This document shows, piece after piece, positions 31,466-43,461 of a stretch of 52,596 bases of DNA (position 1 is the stretch's first letter; every line of letters starts with the position of its first letter). A program made the translations under genes and the position numbers. Origin of the DNA: Silene noctiflora (taxonomy: Eukaryota; Streptophyta; Magnoliopsida; Caryophyllales; Caryophyllaceae). Where the stretch lies: the NCBI GenBank assembly GCA_009801015.1, contig VHZZ01000002.1:786178-838773 (forward strand). The letters run 5' to 3'. Below the pieces are notes generated by a model, which did not search any database, was not told where the DNA came from, and was given only the letters and a program-made list of their open reading frames with translations.

Positions 31466-34400
31466 TCATGACCGCTTCTTGCTACTGCCTTCACGTTGGT
31501 TGCGAAAATGACTGAGAAGTTGTTGAGCCTACAAGCCAATGAATTAAACACGGGTTAGTTCTTCCAAAAAATTTCAGAACGGGGGCAACTAGTTCTTAAA
31601 AATCCCTAGCGAAATTTCCAAATTTTTAGTCTTCAGTCTTATCCTAACGAGGGACGAAGCATTTGATGTAAAATGGCAAAACAAACTAGCTTGAAATGAA
31701 GAAGAAGAAAGAAAAGAGGAAAAGCATACTTTCTCTTTTGCTCTAGGGGTCCCAGATTGAGAAAGCGCGACAAGTGGTGGAACAGCGCCTTCTTCGAGAA
31801 CCAACGTGCAAAACTTGCTACTATTAAGACACAACTGCAATAATACAGAGGCTGCATTTTCCTTCCCCCGTTGTGACCCTACATCAACAATCTCGACTAA
31901 CAAAGGTATTCCCTTTTCACGTGCTATTGCCAAACGTCCCTCTGGTACCGTGGAAAGATTTGCAAGAAGAGCAACCGATTTATCAACCATTCCTTTAGAG
32001 GGGTCTAAAAGCTGAACAAGATATTTCACAGCTCCAGCTTGAACAATTGGAGCTTTATTATCGTGGCAAATGGACAGATTGAACAATGCAGTTGCCGCGT
32101 CTTTTCTTCCCCTAGACGTTCCTCGGGCAAGAAGGTTGACCAGCGCTCTGACAGCGCCCGAGCGACCAATCTTTGACTTGTAATCTTCAAGAAGAGAAAG
32201 ACTAAAGAGAGTAGCAGCAGAGTTTTCTTTAGCAGCATCACTTCCTGACTTCAATACATGTACTAATGGTTCAATTACCCCAGCTAATGCTATCATTGCC
32301 TTGTTTTCTTCATTGAGTGAAAGATTGAGAAGAGCGGTAACTGCATGCTCTTGAGTTACCTTCGCATCCGAGCGTAAAAGTGAGATTAGAGGGCCCACGG
32401 CTCCACATTTCCCGATGATGACACGGTTCTCCATGTTGTGTTTCGCAAGGAGTCGTAACTCCAAAGCAGCTGCATTTTGTAATGCATTTGATGAGCCTTT
32501 CAAATTTTTGACCAATTCATCAACATGGACCGACGTGGTTGTTCCATCATATCCCGAGTCTGCTGATCGGAGTGAAATAGCTCGTGTATAGTCATCCAAA
32601 GATCCTTTTCCCACTTTTGAAGTACTAAGAAGAGTGCCCTCAGAGATAATGTCACTGCTTGAGAGGACACTTGCAGCTGAATGACTTCTGCTGTGAGTGT
32701 AAGAATGCTCAATACTCCGACATGTACTGGAGCTTACCTCCTCAGATAGAGACGGCCCACCTACATCTACAGCTTCCAGGGAAGACCTAGACATAGAATC
32801 ACTGCTATGTACTGAGCAACGGAAACTATCAGTACGAATTATATCTTGAGAAGAGAAGTTATCGGTCTGAGAAGCTTCTTCTTGGTTGACCTTGTCAATT
32901 TCAGAGCCATGGGGAGATTTGAGATTATTATCATCCAACCAATTTGCTATTAGTGCTTTCACAGTGTAATTCGGTATGAGATTGATGTGTGAAAGATATT
33001 GTCGGGTTTTTGGACAGACCCTCAGCCCATTTTCGAGCCATTTTTGTATGGAAGACCTCTCAAAAGTTGTGCCTGAGGCCACAATGACTGGATCTGACAT
33101 GAAATCTAACGACAAAGGACAACGGAAGTATGAGGGGATACTAACACCATTCATTGATCCAGACAGTCCACTTTTAAGAGTATATTGCCGAATCAGGTCC
33201 AAAAGATCTACTATTTGATTTATTTGATCCATTTCCTCATTAGACTTGCTTGATTCAACTTTCATCCTCTCCTTTTCAACTGCAATACTCTCTGTTAGTA
33301 GCTCTTCATTTGACACCAACCCAAGAGAACCCACAATCTCGGCCAAGTGTTCATTGCAAGAAATTAATTCTTCGTTTTTACTCTTCAGAGCTTGCTCAAT
33401 GTGTTTTGAGATTCGCTCAGTGTCCCAGCTTTGGAGCTCCTGCACACAATGCTGGTATGATTTTACAGTACGTTAGAAAATTGCAGGATTGTACCCAATA
33501 ATTTGGAAATATAGAACTGAGGACAAGAGAAAGTTATTAAGGGGTTTATTTCAAGCTACCATTATTTCGGTACATACTTGAACTCCAGCTAAACCCGAAG
33601 AACCAGACGATGTCCGTAGTAACCTACATAAGATACCACATATCTCCAGGGACGAACTTCTGATTTTTGTCAGTAACTGTTCAGTTTGTAGAACCTGTAG
33701 GTGGATAAGATAATTGATAAGTTCAAAAAGGAGAAATCATTTACTAAACACCAAGACCAACAAGGTTTATCTGATGTGAAATAGTCATACACTCATACGC
33801 CGAAATAACTTATTTTGCGAGCACGTCAGAATCGTAACACAACAGTCACTTTTTAGTTTTAAGAAGATCACCAATAGTAAAAGACACCGTCAATGATAAA
33901 GTGGCCACGAACGCTATAAAAACGTTCAGAGTACTATTCATATGTTATTTGTGGTCAATTAAATTTATGAGTAAGAGGCTGTCTCATATGAGAATGTGTT
34001 AGAACGAAAAGGACATGAATAACTAGATAGCAGCTGAAGTCAAAACTACGAAGTACGACCACAATTATCTGTTAAGCTTTGGCACCAAATAGTAATGAGA
34101 AAGAGCACCACATAGGAAAGAAGACACAAGAAGCCCATCGCACAATCAACACAAGACGATAATAATTGAACATTTCTGGAAAGAGTTCAGAATTTCAAAA
34201 CAAGTTAATCATGATTCATGAAAGCACTTGGAGGATGAAGCTTGATAAGACAAAAACCATAGCTATAATCAATTAACATGGGGTCACACATTAAAGACAG
34301 CATTTTCCGGTTCCGCCAATCATTATATTAAATCCTTATTCCCCAAAGTTAACTTAGCTTGGCTTCCTTACCATCTCAAACCCTAATAAACATTCAGGTT

Positions 34401-34832
34401 TTTTTTGTTGTGTAAAGGGAGGGAACCACAAGGACAGTTTCGATGTTGAAAGAAATCAAAACCAAGTCATGAATACCACCCTCACGATTTTATTAGTTAA
34501 GTTAACCGAGTATTGAGAGTGAAAATGGGGTTGGGGAAGAGGAGATGTCATCTACTCACTGAAAGAATCTTGCTTCTTTTTGGTGACCATCGTTCAATAA
34601 AATCTCCAGCAGCATTCACAGATTCGTCGAGATTTTCACACGCCTTCCATAAATTTGAATATGAATCTATCTTTTCATCATCAATATCATCTAGAAGAGG
34701 TTTCAGATGTTTCAACAGAGCAGCCATGCTTTTGAGATATTGAGTAGGCATAGATTTCCATGTTTGGCATGACATTAAATGAATGAATCGAGATAAGCTG
34801 TTGGTCAAACATCTCACAGAGTTCGTCTCCAT
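31466..34832 (-). CDS. PUB3: U-box/ARM-repeat E3 ubiquitin ligase, PUB3-like
   Basis: Four coding exons join in frame to 724 residues: 34560-34832, 33578-33694, 31730-33451 and 31466-31528, all breaking between codons. Donors are GTGAGT, GTATGT and GTATGC; acceptors are ctacag, ccag and ttgtag. Residues 1-230 form the N-terminal U-box-associated (UND) region, beginning METNSVRCLTNSLSRFIHL as in Arabidopsis PUB3. The U-box lies at about 235-305 (PSYFRCPLSLDFMSDPVIV, then RVCPKTRQ, IPNYTVKALIANW) and binds the E2. A serine-rich linker (306-440) is followed by about six armadillo repeats (441-704) for substrate binding. The end is REGSSKKRS. Known family role: transfers ubiquitin from E2 to targets, in cytoplasm or nucleus; the closely related PUB4 and PUB2 act in meristem and immune signalling. 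Length is close to the usual ~760. The exon 3 start could alternatively be 33440. No truncation was seen. Confidence 0.93.
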
Positions 34833-37780
34833 TTGACCTGTGTCGGCAATACATGGATTACATTAGATTTTGAATAACGCCATCATCAGAAACAAAAGCA
34901 TCACTAATACCAATTCCTGACCAACCATACATATGTTTCTCGCACATTTTTCTATTGTTAGGATTTTAGTTAGCTTGCAGTAAGAAAAAAGGTTCCCTCC
35001 ATTTATATCCCCTCAATTTTCCTCCAACCACAATTGCTTCCCTCCAAATCACTCCACCGAAACAAATATAGGCGTTGTTCAGTTACACCCTTTAAAACAA
35101 AAGTGCTCGACACAGACGATAAGGACAGGGACTGCAAATAAATCATGGAATGTGGCATTAAGCATTGTTTTTCGTAACCCTCAGTAATTGTCTTGAAGCA
35201 CGGCAGCTAAGAAATGAAAGGCAACGTCCAAACTAGCAAAAACATAAACCATGATTGTAACTTAACCCATGAAGAACGGTTTACCAACTACAGATATTTT
35301 AACTAAGACCAGCAAGTACAGTGACAGTAGCAGCAACTCAAGCACAATGACACGTTAGAATGAACATTACAACAAACATCGCATGAGTGAAGGATGAACA
35401 GAAAGTATGAATAAATGATTTAGAAAGTGTATTCTCTGTATAAGCCAAATAATGCAACCATCCAACACCTAATCACAAAGTATCAAAAACAACGGCACAG
35501 CCATAACCCCAAAATGCTGGGATGAAAACAACACAGAATGAAAAGAGCGAAAAGCACTATATCAAAACAAAGTATATGAAAAGACATAATAAATGAGAAA
35601 CTTTTCGAATGAGATTTATGAAGAGATTAAAGTGGGAGAAGTGTCATGAGAAATAGGACTAAACAGTGATAAAAACCTTGGTAAAGATAATGAAGAAACT
35701 ATTCAAAAAGAAAAAGGGTTTAAAAAATAATCAAAAGAAACAAGACAAAGAATAAAGTCAAATCCATCAGTATTTACATTAATTTCCACTTTCATTCCGC
35801 TGTATACAGCGCAATATTTCTTCAATAACAATCATCGATCTCATAAAAACTATAACATACATGATCATAATAAACCAAGTTCCACCGTTCTACTCACTTG
35901 TCATAATAAGTTGCTTCACATTCAAAAACCTCCTCAATTACCCATCTAGGTACAAAAAATTTACATTTAGTTAGGTCCACCATGCCTTAATCACACTTAA
36001 TTGCATGATCATTCACCTTGTTATAGTCAAAACCGAAATTAAGGAATTTTAGAGGTTCCCAGGATGTGTCAACACCGAACTTGGGACAGTTGGGTTGACA
36101 TTTTAAGTTCTCATTTAACCCTTTTCATGAATGAATGTGTATTGGCCTCGCTAATGAAGTCGGTCCACTTTTCCATATACTGCCTTTGCACATCTTTCCT
36201 AACCCATTAGATATCAAGAAATGAAGATTAAAACAGAAGGAAATAAAAAATGACAGAGCTTGATTAAAGAAAAAACTAAAGTCGGGTTCTCGAGATAAAA
36301 GCTAAGTTGATATCAAATATTTTACCAATCAAACAAATTCAGCTCCTTTATTTACACGACTCGAGCATCACTCAAGTGACATTGACAAAGTTCAATAACA
36401 AAAAAAAACACTACAACCACAGTATTTCAGCTCCTTGATTTACAGCTCAAACAGCATCAAGTTTCTAACTTTCTCCCACATGGCTAATAAAATTCGATTC
36501 AATTCCTGAACTAGAGATCTTCTTAAGACAGAGCCATAACAAAAATCCCAATTCATGAAAACAATACCTATGAATTCTTACCCTATACACTATCCAGTAC
36601 CCACTACATGTCAGCTACCTTCGCCGATAAAGTCATTGGGTTCAAAACCCGAATAATTAAAATCCACAAAATGTCAGCTAACTCCTCTATGGCTCTATTT
36701 ACAGCTCAAACATCATCAAGTTTCAAACATTATTCCCACATGGCTAACGAAATTTAATTCGATTCCTGAACTAGATATCTTCTTAAGACAGAGCCATAAC
36801 AAAAATCCCAATTCATGAAAATAATACCCATGAATTCTTACCCTATACACTATCCAGTACCCACTACATGTCAGCTACCTTCGCCGATGAAGTCATTGGG
36901 TTCAAAACCCGAATAATTAAAATCCACAAAATGTCAGCTAACTCCTCTATGGCTCTATTTACGGCTCAAACATCATCAAGGGATTCCTGAACTAGAGATT
37001 TCGATTCCTGAACTAGAGATCTTCATAAGACAAATGTACAAAACCATAACAAAAACCCCAATTCATGAAAATAACAGAAACACCCATGAACTCTATATTT
37101 TAGTGAAAGAACACCCATGAATTCTTACAAATATGAACTACCCACCAGCAACCATCACATATCAGTTCAGCTAGCTTCGCTGGTAAAGTCATGGAGACGA
37201 AAGCCAAATAATTAAAAGAAACCCCCCTTGTGGCACAGTGGCACACATTACAATAATAAAAACAATACACCCCTATCCACCACATCAAATGTCGGCTAAC
37301 TTAGCTGGTAAAGTCATACGGTTCAAAACCCGAAGAAATAAAATCGCCCTTGTGACTCCCATTACCCACAAAATAAAAACAATATACAACAATAACATCA
37401 TCCCAACATCATGTATAACAACAATAAAGCAACATTTACACCAAAATAACAAAACAAAACTCAGAAACATAATTAATTCACAAATAAACACAAAAAATGA
37501 AAAAAATGCAAGAAAAGGGTATTACCTGATGCAGGAAAAATTAGTGGGTGAAGGCATTAAAAGACCCAAAAACAGCAAAACTTCATATTTTTATGAAACA
37601 TGAGAATACAAATTGTTGGAAAATTAATTAATTTAAATAAATATATAAATAAAAAACAAAAAAGCTCAATAATTTAACATTTCTGGAAAACCCTGAGATG
37701 GTATGCCTTGTTAACAACGCTTTTTCATGAAAATATCAGAAAAATTTCCAGAAATATTATGTTTAGAGAGAGAAAGGGTT
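34833..37780 (-). other. Probable 5'UTR exons and 2.7-kb leader intron of the PUB3-like gene
   Basis: Just upstream of the ATG the minus strand reads gacacag followed by GTCAA and the ATG, a good acceptor with the exon starting at 34837. A matching donor, catcag followed by GTAATA, ends a candidate leader exon at 37526. That exon extends upstream to a CT-rich run (ctttctctctctaaac, about 37755-37770) typical of plant leaders, with transcription probably starting near 37780. The intron holds the 260-bp duplication at 36430-36985 and otherwise AT-rich DNA. No coding evidence. Confidence 0.5.
36430..36985. repeat. Direct duplication of 260 bp in the PUB3-like leader intron
   Basis: Two near-identical units: tgtcagctaccttcgccgat occurs at 36609 and 36869, exactly 260 bp apart, with matching flanks (agctcaaaca, then acagagccataacaaaaatc). 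Weaker further copies of the tcagctagcttcgctggtaa segment appear at about 37160 and 37290, suggesting an older array decaying toward the leader exon. Confidence 0.85.
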
Positions 37781-37988
37781 GGAGAATGAAGAGTAGTGTA
37801 CTCTCAATATTATAATTAATTTTTATTATTTTTATTATTTTTAATTGTTTTTTTTAGGATTTATGTTAAATTGGGTCAGAGAGGGGCCATACCATTTTTG
37901 GACAGTATATGCCATGCTGTGTTATTTGTTCCTTTTTCTGTTCAAGTAGTTTGTTGTGAGACGGTTTTAAATTAATATCGTGTAAAAA

Positions 37989-39205
37989 CGGATATTATTG
38001 AATATGACTTATAAATGGTAAAAAAGTAGTTATTGAATAATCTAGTTTATACTAACATTTTATGATGTTACAATGATTTTAAGGTAAAATAGTTTTATTC
38101 CCGTGTAAAAAANTNCANAGGTCGGTTTTAAAAGTATGATATACTGAGCTTATATGAATATAATTTGACATAGTATTCATTTGATCAACACTTAAATAAA
38201 AAATATATGAACTGAAATTAAATTAGGGAATTGCACTGACATTTACCTTTTTTTTCAGAGTAATTTGGGTTTTTTTTTTTTTTTTTTTTTTTATGTGTCT
38301 TAGATCTAGTTTAATTAAACTGTCTACCTTCATTTAGATCGTAAAATATTTACATGGCAATGCTTCAAAACGGATATTATTGGAATATGACTCATAAATG
38401 GTAAAAAAGTAGTTATTGAATAATCTAGTTTATACTAACATTTTATGATGTTACAATGATTTTAAGGTAAAATAGTTTTATTCCCGTGTAAAAAAATGTA
38501 CAGGCCGGTTTTAAAAGTATGATATACTGAGCTTATATGAATATAATTTGACATAGTATTCATTTGATCAGCACTTAAATACAAAATATATGAACTGAAA
38601 TTAAATTGGAGAATTGCACCGACATTTACCTTTTTTTTTCAGAGTAATTTTTTTTTTTTTATGTGTCTTAGATCTAGTTTAATTAAACTGTCTACCTTCA
38701 TTTAGATCGTAAAATATTTACATGGCAATGCTTCAAAACGGATATTATTGGAATATGACTCATAAATGGTAAAAAAGTAGTTATTGAATAATCTAGTTTA
38801 TACTAACATTTTATGATGTTACAATGATTTTAAGGTAAAATAGTTTTATTCCCGTGTAAAAAAATACACAGGTCGGTTTTAAAAGTATGATATACTGAGC
38901 TTATATGAATATAATTTGACATAGTATTCATTTGATCAGCACTTAAATAAAAAATATATGAACTGAAATTAAATTGGAGAATTGCACCGACATTTACCTT
39001 TTTTTTTAAGAGTAATTTTTTTTTTTTTTATGTGTCTTAGATCTAGTTTAATTAAACTGTCTACCTTCATTTAAATCGTGAAATATTTACATGGCAATGC
39101 TCCAAAACGGATATTATTGGAATATGACTCATAAATGGTAAAAAAGTAGTTATTGAATAATCTAGTTTATACTAACATTTTATGATGTTACAATAATTTT
39201 AATGT
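37989..39205. repeat. Tandem array of ~370-bp units upstream of the PUB3-like gene
   Basis: cggatattattg recurs at 37989, 38371, 38739 and 39108 (spacings 382, 368, 369); the last unit stops near 39205. Differences between units are mostly in a poly(T) stretch. Undetermined bases at 38113, 38115 and 38118 lie in the first unit. Each full unit has tagttttattcccgtgtaaa followed by a cacaggtcgg-like block, resembling an eroded Helitron 3' hairpin. The array starts about 200 bp upstream of the inferred transcription start, so it is likely promoter-proximal. Confidence 0.9.
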
Positions 39206-39544
39206 TAAATTTACCTCGATGTATACTTTCTGTAATATCTATTAACCGAGTTTAAAGGTAATTACTAATATAATTGTCACAAGTGGAAATCTTATGGCAA
39301 GTTGATAATATTATTATAAGATTTTATGGTATTTCTTTGAATTTATGATAATACTTCTAAAATATAACTCGATGGCTGGATATTGTTGATAATTATGGAA
39401 AAATCAACCCGCAACCTTGAAATTAACACATTTAGAATTATAAGTAAAAATTGACACGTGAAAGAGCTTTAAACAGATAATGACGATATAAGTCTTATGT
39501 CTTAACTTGGTGCATAAGACACAGGTATTATATATAGGGAAATG

Positions 39545-39712
39545 ATAAATACAATTCTAAGGGCTGTATTTAAAAAGCTAAAAAAGGAAATTAATACTTA
39601 ATATTATTATTAATTATATCATTTTTTGTGCAGCGTTGTCATAAATTCCTATAATAATACCAAATTTGGAAGGATTTACCTCTTTAAATACAATACTTAG
39701 GGCTGTATTTAA
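39545..39712. mobile_element. Small MITE, aggGCTGTATTTAA ends
   Basis: The left end (gataaatacaattctaaggg, then ctgtatttaaa) is mirrored at the right (tttaaatacaatacttaggg, then ctgtatttaac). Each end is itself nearly palindromic. Non-coding; TSD not resolved. Confidence 0.55.
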
Positions 39713-40034
39713 CATTACTCATATATATAAACGATAGGTCTCATTATTTTTATTACGTTAATTATTTGTCTTATATTTTGAAAAAAAGTCAATTAGTATA
39801 TCTAAGGGTAAAAAATCCATCTTTATTTTAAAACATTAAAATATTCACTTTAAAATATAGAAATTTTTTATTAGAAGAGTTTAGAACATCTCTAATGCTT
39901 TTATTTAATATAAAGATAAAGATCATGTGAAAAAATGAGATTTTAAAAACTTTTTTTTTTTTTTTTTAAATAAAAAAAAAATTAGTAGCCTTCATAAGCA
40001 AGTGATCCTATGATCATATGTTCTTACGCTAAGT

Positions 40035-40182
40035 CTCCCTTGTGACGGGTCAAGTATCACCACTTGGATAAATAAGACAAAAGCAAAAGTGTCTAGGAAA
40101 GGGCAAATAGCTTGTCTTTATCTACTCAAGTGGGTATTATTTGCCCGTCACAAGCTTGTGACGGATATCACCCGTAACAAAT
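40035..40182. mobile_element. MITE with cttgtgacgg ends
   Basis: The left arm (cccttgtgacgggtcaagta) and right arm (tgacggatatcacccgtaac) are inverted, with caagtggg/ccacttgg blocks mirrored inside. Related in style to 8072-8254. Confidence 0.5.
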
Positions 40183-40350
40183 GAGAATTTGTGATATTCT
40201 TATCCACAGATTTTGCCCTTCACAGATGTCTCTTTTATACAATTATTACTCCTGGTCAAAGCCTCAAAAGGCATAGATAAAGACCTCTTTGTTTCTACTC
40301 TACCTGCAACCTTGGTATTTAGCAATTGGAAATTGAGTTAGCACGGCAAA

Positions 40351-40482
40351 CGCTCAATCTCGACGTTACCCTCTCATATGTAATAAGTGGGGATTTTAAT
40401 AATAATGAGTGCATTACATATAATAAGTAGGGGTCCCCAATAATAAAGGGTGCATGTGAGAGGGTGGCGCCGAGATTGGGCG
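40351..40482. mobile_element. Foldback MITE, 132 bp
   Basis: Ends cgctcaatctcgacgttacc and gtggcgccgagattgggcg are inverted over about 30 bp, including ctctcatatg/catgtgagag. A fragment of the same family is at 30312. Confidence 0.65.
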
Positions 40483-40640
40483 CCACCCGATGGCGTTGTA
40501 TCATTATCCTTAGCAATTAGCATCAACAACTATTACATTACAATAACTTTATTTCCATTATTTATATTTATATTTAGGGAGTACATAAATACACTCGTAA
40601 AATATATGTGGTCAATGTGGACACTCTATTTTGTGTCCGT

Positions 40641-40820
40641 CTTGCTTAAGACGGCCACTATCCGTCTTAACCTTAAGACGGATAGTGACTCTCTCACACA
40701 CTTGCAAGTGGGAAGCAAGTGAGACTATCCATTTTCCATCCACTTGCCTCCCCACTTGCAAGTGTGTGAGAGGCAACATCCGTCTTAAGGTTAAGACGAA
40801 TAGTTGCCGTCTTAAATAAG
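40641..40820. mobile_element. Foldback MITE with ~70-bp arms
   Basis: A 180-bp element that is almost entirely self-complementary. The left arm contains tccgtcttaaccttaagacg, then ctctcacacacttgcaagtg; the right arm is its reverse complement with few mismatches. The arms also carry an internal palindrome (gtcttaaccttaagac). Such an RNA would form a long hairpin. It fits the taagacgg foldback family. Confidence 0.75.
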
Positions 40821-41100
40821 AATTGTTGCTCTATTTTATATGTAGTAGACAAAAGTATTTTTCTCTATTATATACTCTCTTTGAACATAAATTTTCTTTT
40901 AATTTCTTTAATATATGTGAGGATTATTTTATTAAAATGAGAAGAAAACGGAAAATTAAAGGGAGTATAAAATAGAGGTCCGAGTAGTTTTATGAGTCTA
41001 TTTATCAATCTGCTCCATATCTTTAGTCCACAATCCCAACCACACGAATATATGTAGTTCCTCCTCATTTAGTTCAAGTGTATTAGCGATTTCGCAAATT
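40821..41100. other. Spacer between two MITEs
   Basis: AT-rich, nothing recognised. Confidence 0.5.
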
Positions 41101-41334
41101 CTTATTTCAGACGGGCTGTTTTGCGTCTAAAATAAGACGGATAAAATATTGTCATTTTTTAATAAAATGTAATCATTTAATGACAAAATGTTATAACTAG
41201 AATTGTCACTTTTTACCCTGAAAATTATGTGAAAATAATGGTAACATGTTATAAAAAAATAACAACATTTTATTATAAAATGACAACATATTATCCGTCT
41301 TTTTTCAGATGAGAAACAGCCCGTCTGAAACAAG
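41101..41334. mobile_element. MITE with cttatttcagacgggctg ends, intact
   Basis: A 234-bp element with terminal inverted repeats cttatttcagacgggctg and cagcccgtctgaaacaag. The interior has repeated tttaatgacaaaatgttat-type blocks. Relatives are at 4700-4898 and 13377-13578. TSD not resolved. Confidence 0.7.
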
Positions 41335-41411
41335 ACGCACTGTATCAATTTAGCATGCATTGGCTACCAGCCATTTATCAAAATCAAATGATTTTGTGGG
41401 TACAAATGTTA

Positions 41412-41774
41412 GGGTAAGATTATTGGTAGTCTTGAGACAAGATTTTGGTAAGTCTTAAGACAAGACTCACTCAAGACTACCAATAATCTACAAAAATCTT
41501 GACAAAGTCTTAAGTTGAGTCTTGGAATCCAAGACTCAACTTAAGACTTTAGGTGAGTCTTGACCCCACCATGAGTGGAAAGTATCCAATTAATTGATAC
41601 GATGTGGCATTTTTTTTTTTTTTTTTAAAAAAAAGGAACTGAAGTGGAAAGTAGAAAAGTAGAGTTTGAGGCGAGTCTGACGGATAATGTATAAAGTCTG
41701 AGGTGAGTCTGGGGTAAGTCTGAACAATAAAGAAATAATAAAAGTTAGTGGAAAGCTGATGTGGCAGAATCTTA
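41412..41774. mobile_element. Tourist-like MITE lacking its right terminus
   Basis: Left end gggtaagattatt preceded by TTA and the whole interior match the intact element at 6781-7143. The match stops after gatgtggcagaatctta; the final ~30 bp with the right inverted repeat is missing. It therefore can no longer be mobilised. Confidence 0.8.
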
Positions 41775-41876
41775 GTAATAAAACGCGTTAGTTATTATTT
41801 CAATTGAGCATTTAATAAAATAATTTTTTTATTTTTTCCTATATATGCATTGTGTTTTTTTGTCTCATTCATACTA

Positions 41877-42084
41877 CTCCCTCCGTCCCGGTCATTTGTT
41901 GTCCTTTTCCATTTTGGAGTGTCTCAATGATTTGTTGTCCTTTCTATTTTATTATTGCATTTGATGAGTAATTTGATCTTTCACATTTAATTTAGTCCAT
42001 TTGTCATCTTATAATTGGCTCTCTCCTCTTTCCTTGATCTTTGTGCCAAAATCAAAGGACAACAAATGACCGGGACGTAGGGAG
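41877..42084. mobile_element. Stowaway MITE, intact
   Basis: A 208-bp element starting ctccctccgtcccggtcat and ending atgaccgggacgtagggag, with TA at 41875-41876 and 42085-42086. A perfect Stowaway structure; its interrupted relative is at 14482-15140. Confidence 0.9.
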
Positions 42085-42257
42085 TATAATTTATTCTTAA
42101 TAATTATTGTTAATAATTATTTATTCTTAATAATTACGTAGCTAGTCTTTTTACACAATAAGGTTGCCTTATAGTGTAAGACCGTCTCATATACTAGTTG
42201 CAAGCAATAAAAGCAGTGGGAGTAGGTACTTTGATTATTATATAATGGTTGAGTTTA

Positions 42258-43079
42258 TCAAAACAATATTTCTTAACGTAATTTCCGTTCTACCTTTTAT
42301 TTTATCGTCATCTACTTTTACATTAGAAATTCCATTATAATTAATTCTAAATCTCGACTCTTATATTATTATCCTTGACTCCAAATTTTGACTTTGCCAC
42401 GTACAACTATGGATAATACCTCGATCTCGAACTTTATATTAAATTAATAAATGTACATACATGGTAATATCTTTTAACGTGATTACTGTTCTATCTTTTA
42501 TTTTATCGCCATCTACTTTTACGTTAAAAATTCCGTTACAATTAATTCTAAATCCCGACTCTTATTTTATTACCCTTGACTCTAAATTTTAACATTGCCA
42601 CGTACAACTTTTGATAATACCCTGATCTCGGACTTTATAATAAATTAATAAATACACATGCATGGTAATAATATTTCTTAACGTAATTACCGTTCTATCT
42701 TTTACTTCATCGTCATCCATTTTTACATTAGAAATTTCGTTACAATAAATTTTAAATCCCGACGCTTAGTTTATTACCCTCGACTCTAAATTCTAACTTT
42801 GCAACGTACAACTTTTGATAATACCTTGATCTCGAACTTTATATTAAATTAATAAATACACATGCATGGTAATAATATTTCTTAACGTAATTACCGTTCT
42901 ATCTTTTATTTTATAGTCATTTACTTTTACATTATTAGAAATTCCGTTACATTTAATTCTAAATCCCGACTCTTATTTTATTACACTCGACTCCAAATTC
43001 CAACTCTACTAATACTTTCAATAATACCTCGATCTCGAACTTTATATTAAATTAATAAATACACATGCATGGTAATCTA
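42258..43079. repeat. Tandem array, four units of ~204 bp
   Basis: taacgt within ttcttaacgtaattaccgtt recurs at 42274, 42475, 42679 and 42883 (spacings 201, 204, 204). Units share aaatcccgactcttattt, atctcgaactttatattaaa and acacatgcatggtaat. AT-rich and non-coding. Confidence 0.88.
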
Positions 43080-43445
43080 AGTACAATATTTTATATGACT
43101 AATCAAGATTATTATTGTAATATAAGAAGATCGTAAATCGCACGCATGCAAACATGCAGGTTCCACAAATCTACGACCAAAATCTTTTTTTTTTTTTTAA
43201 CCTTTTTATTAAAAAGAAATAATAAAAAAAATACTATAATCACGTTATTTTGTTACATTTGCGGGGGCCAATTTTCCAACATTGCTAGTTATGAAATATT
43301 ACTTTCTAGTACAATGATTGAAATTATTTAGTACGTTTACTATTATTACATTTAATTATTAACTTTATAGAAAGCTGTCTCTTTCACTTTTAATTAATTT
43401 TAAACTACTTTATTTTATTTTTTAACGTTAACTTTTGGTAATACG
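43080..43445. other. Intergenic spacer, no gene seen
   Basis: AT-rich with a T run near 43186. Nothing recognised. Confidence 0.5.
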
Positions 43446-43461
43446 AAGGAGGAGCCTTTGT

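Larger units (their letters stand above)
39206..40350. other. Intergenic spacer with two MITEs
   Basis: No gene. Holds the MITEs at 39545-39712 and 40035-40182. Confidence 0.5.

Noticed and set aside
33440..33451. Alternative acceptor for PUB3-like exon 3 at gtgcag
   Set aside because: Also in frame, but the ccag acceptor restores the VQHC block expected from the PUB3 family, so it was preferred.
32976..33501. Plus-strand open frames opposite the U-box exon
   Set aside because: Antisense shadows of a conserved coding exon; no independent evidence.
37238..37603. 121-codon plus-strand open frame near the PUB3-like leader exon
   Set aside because: K/N/T/I-rich by AT composition, spans the duplicated repeat and runs opposite the inferred leader exon.
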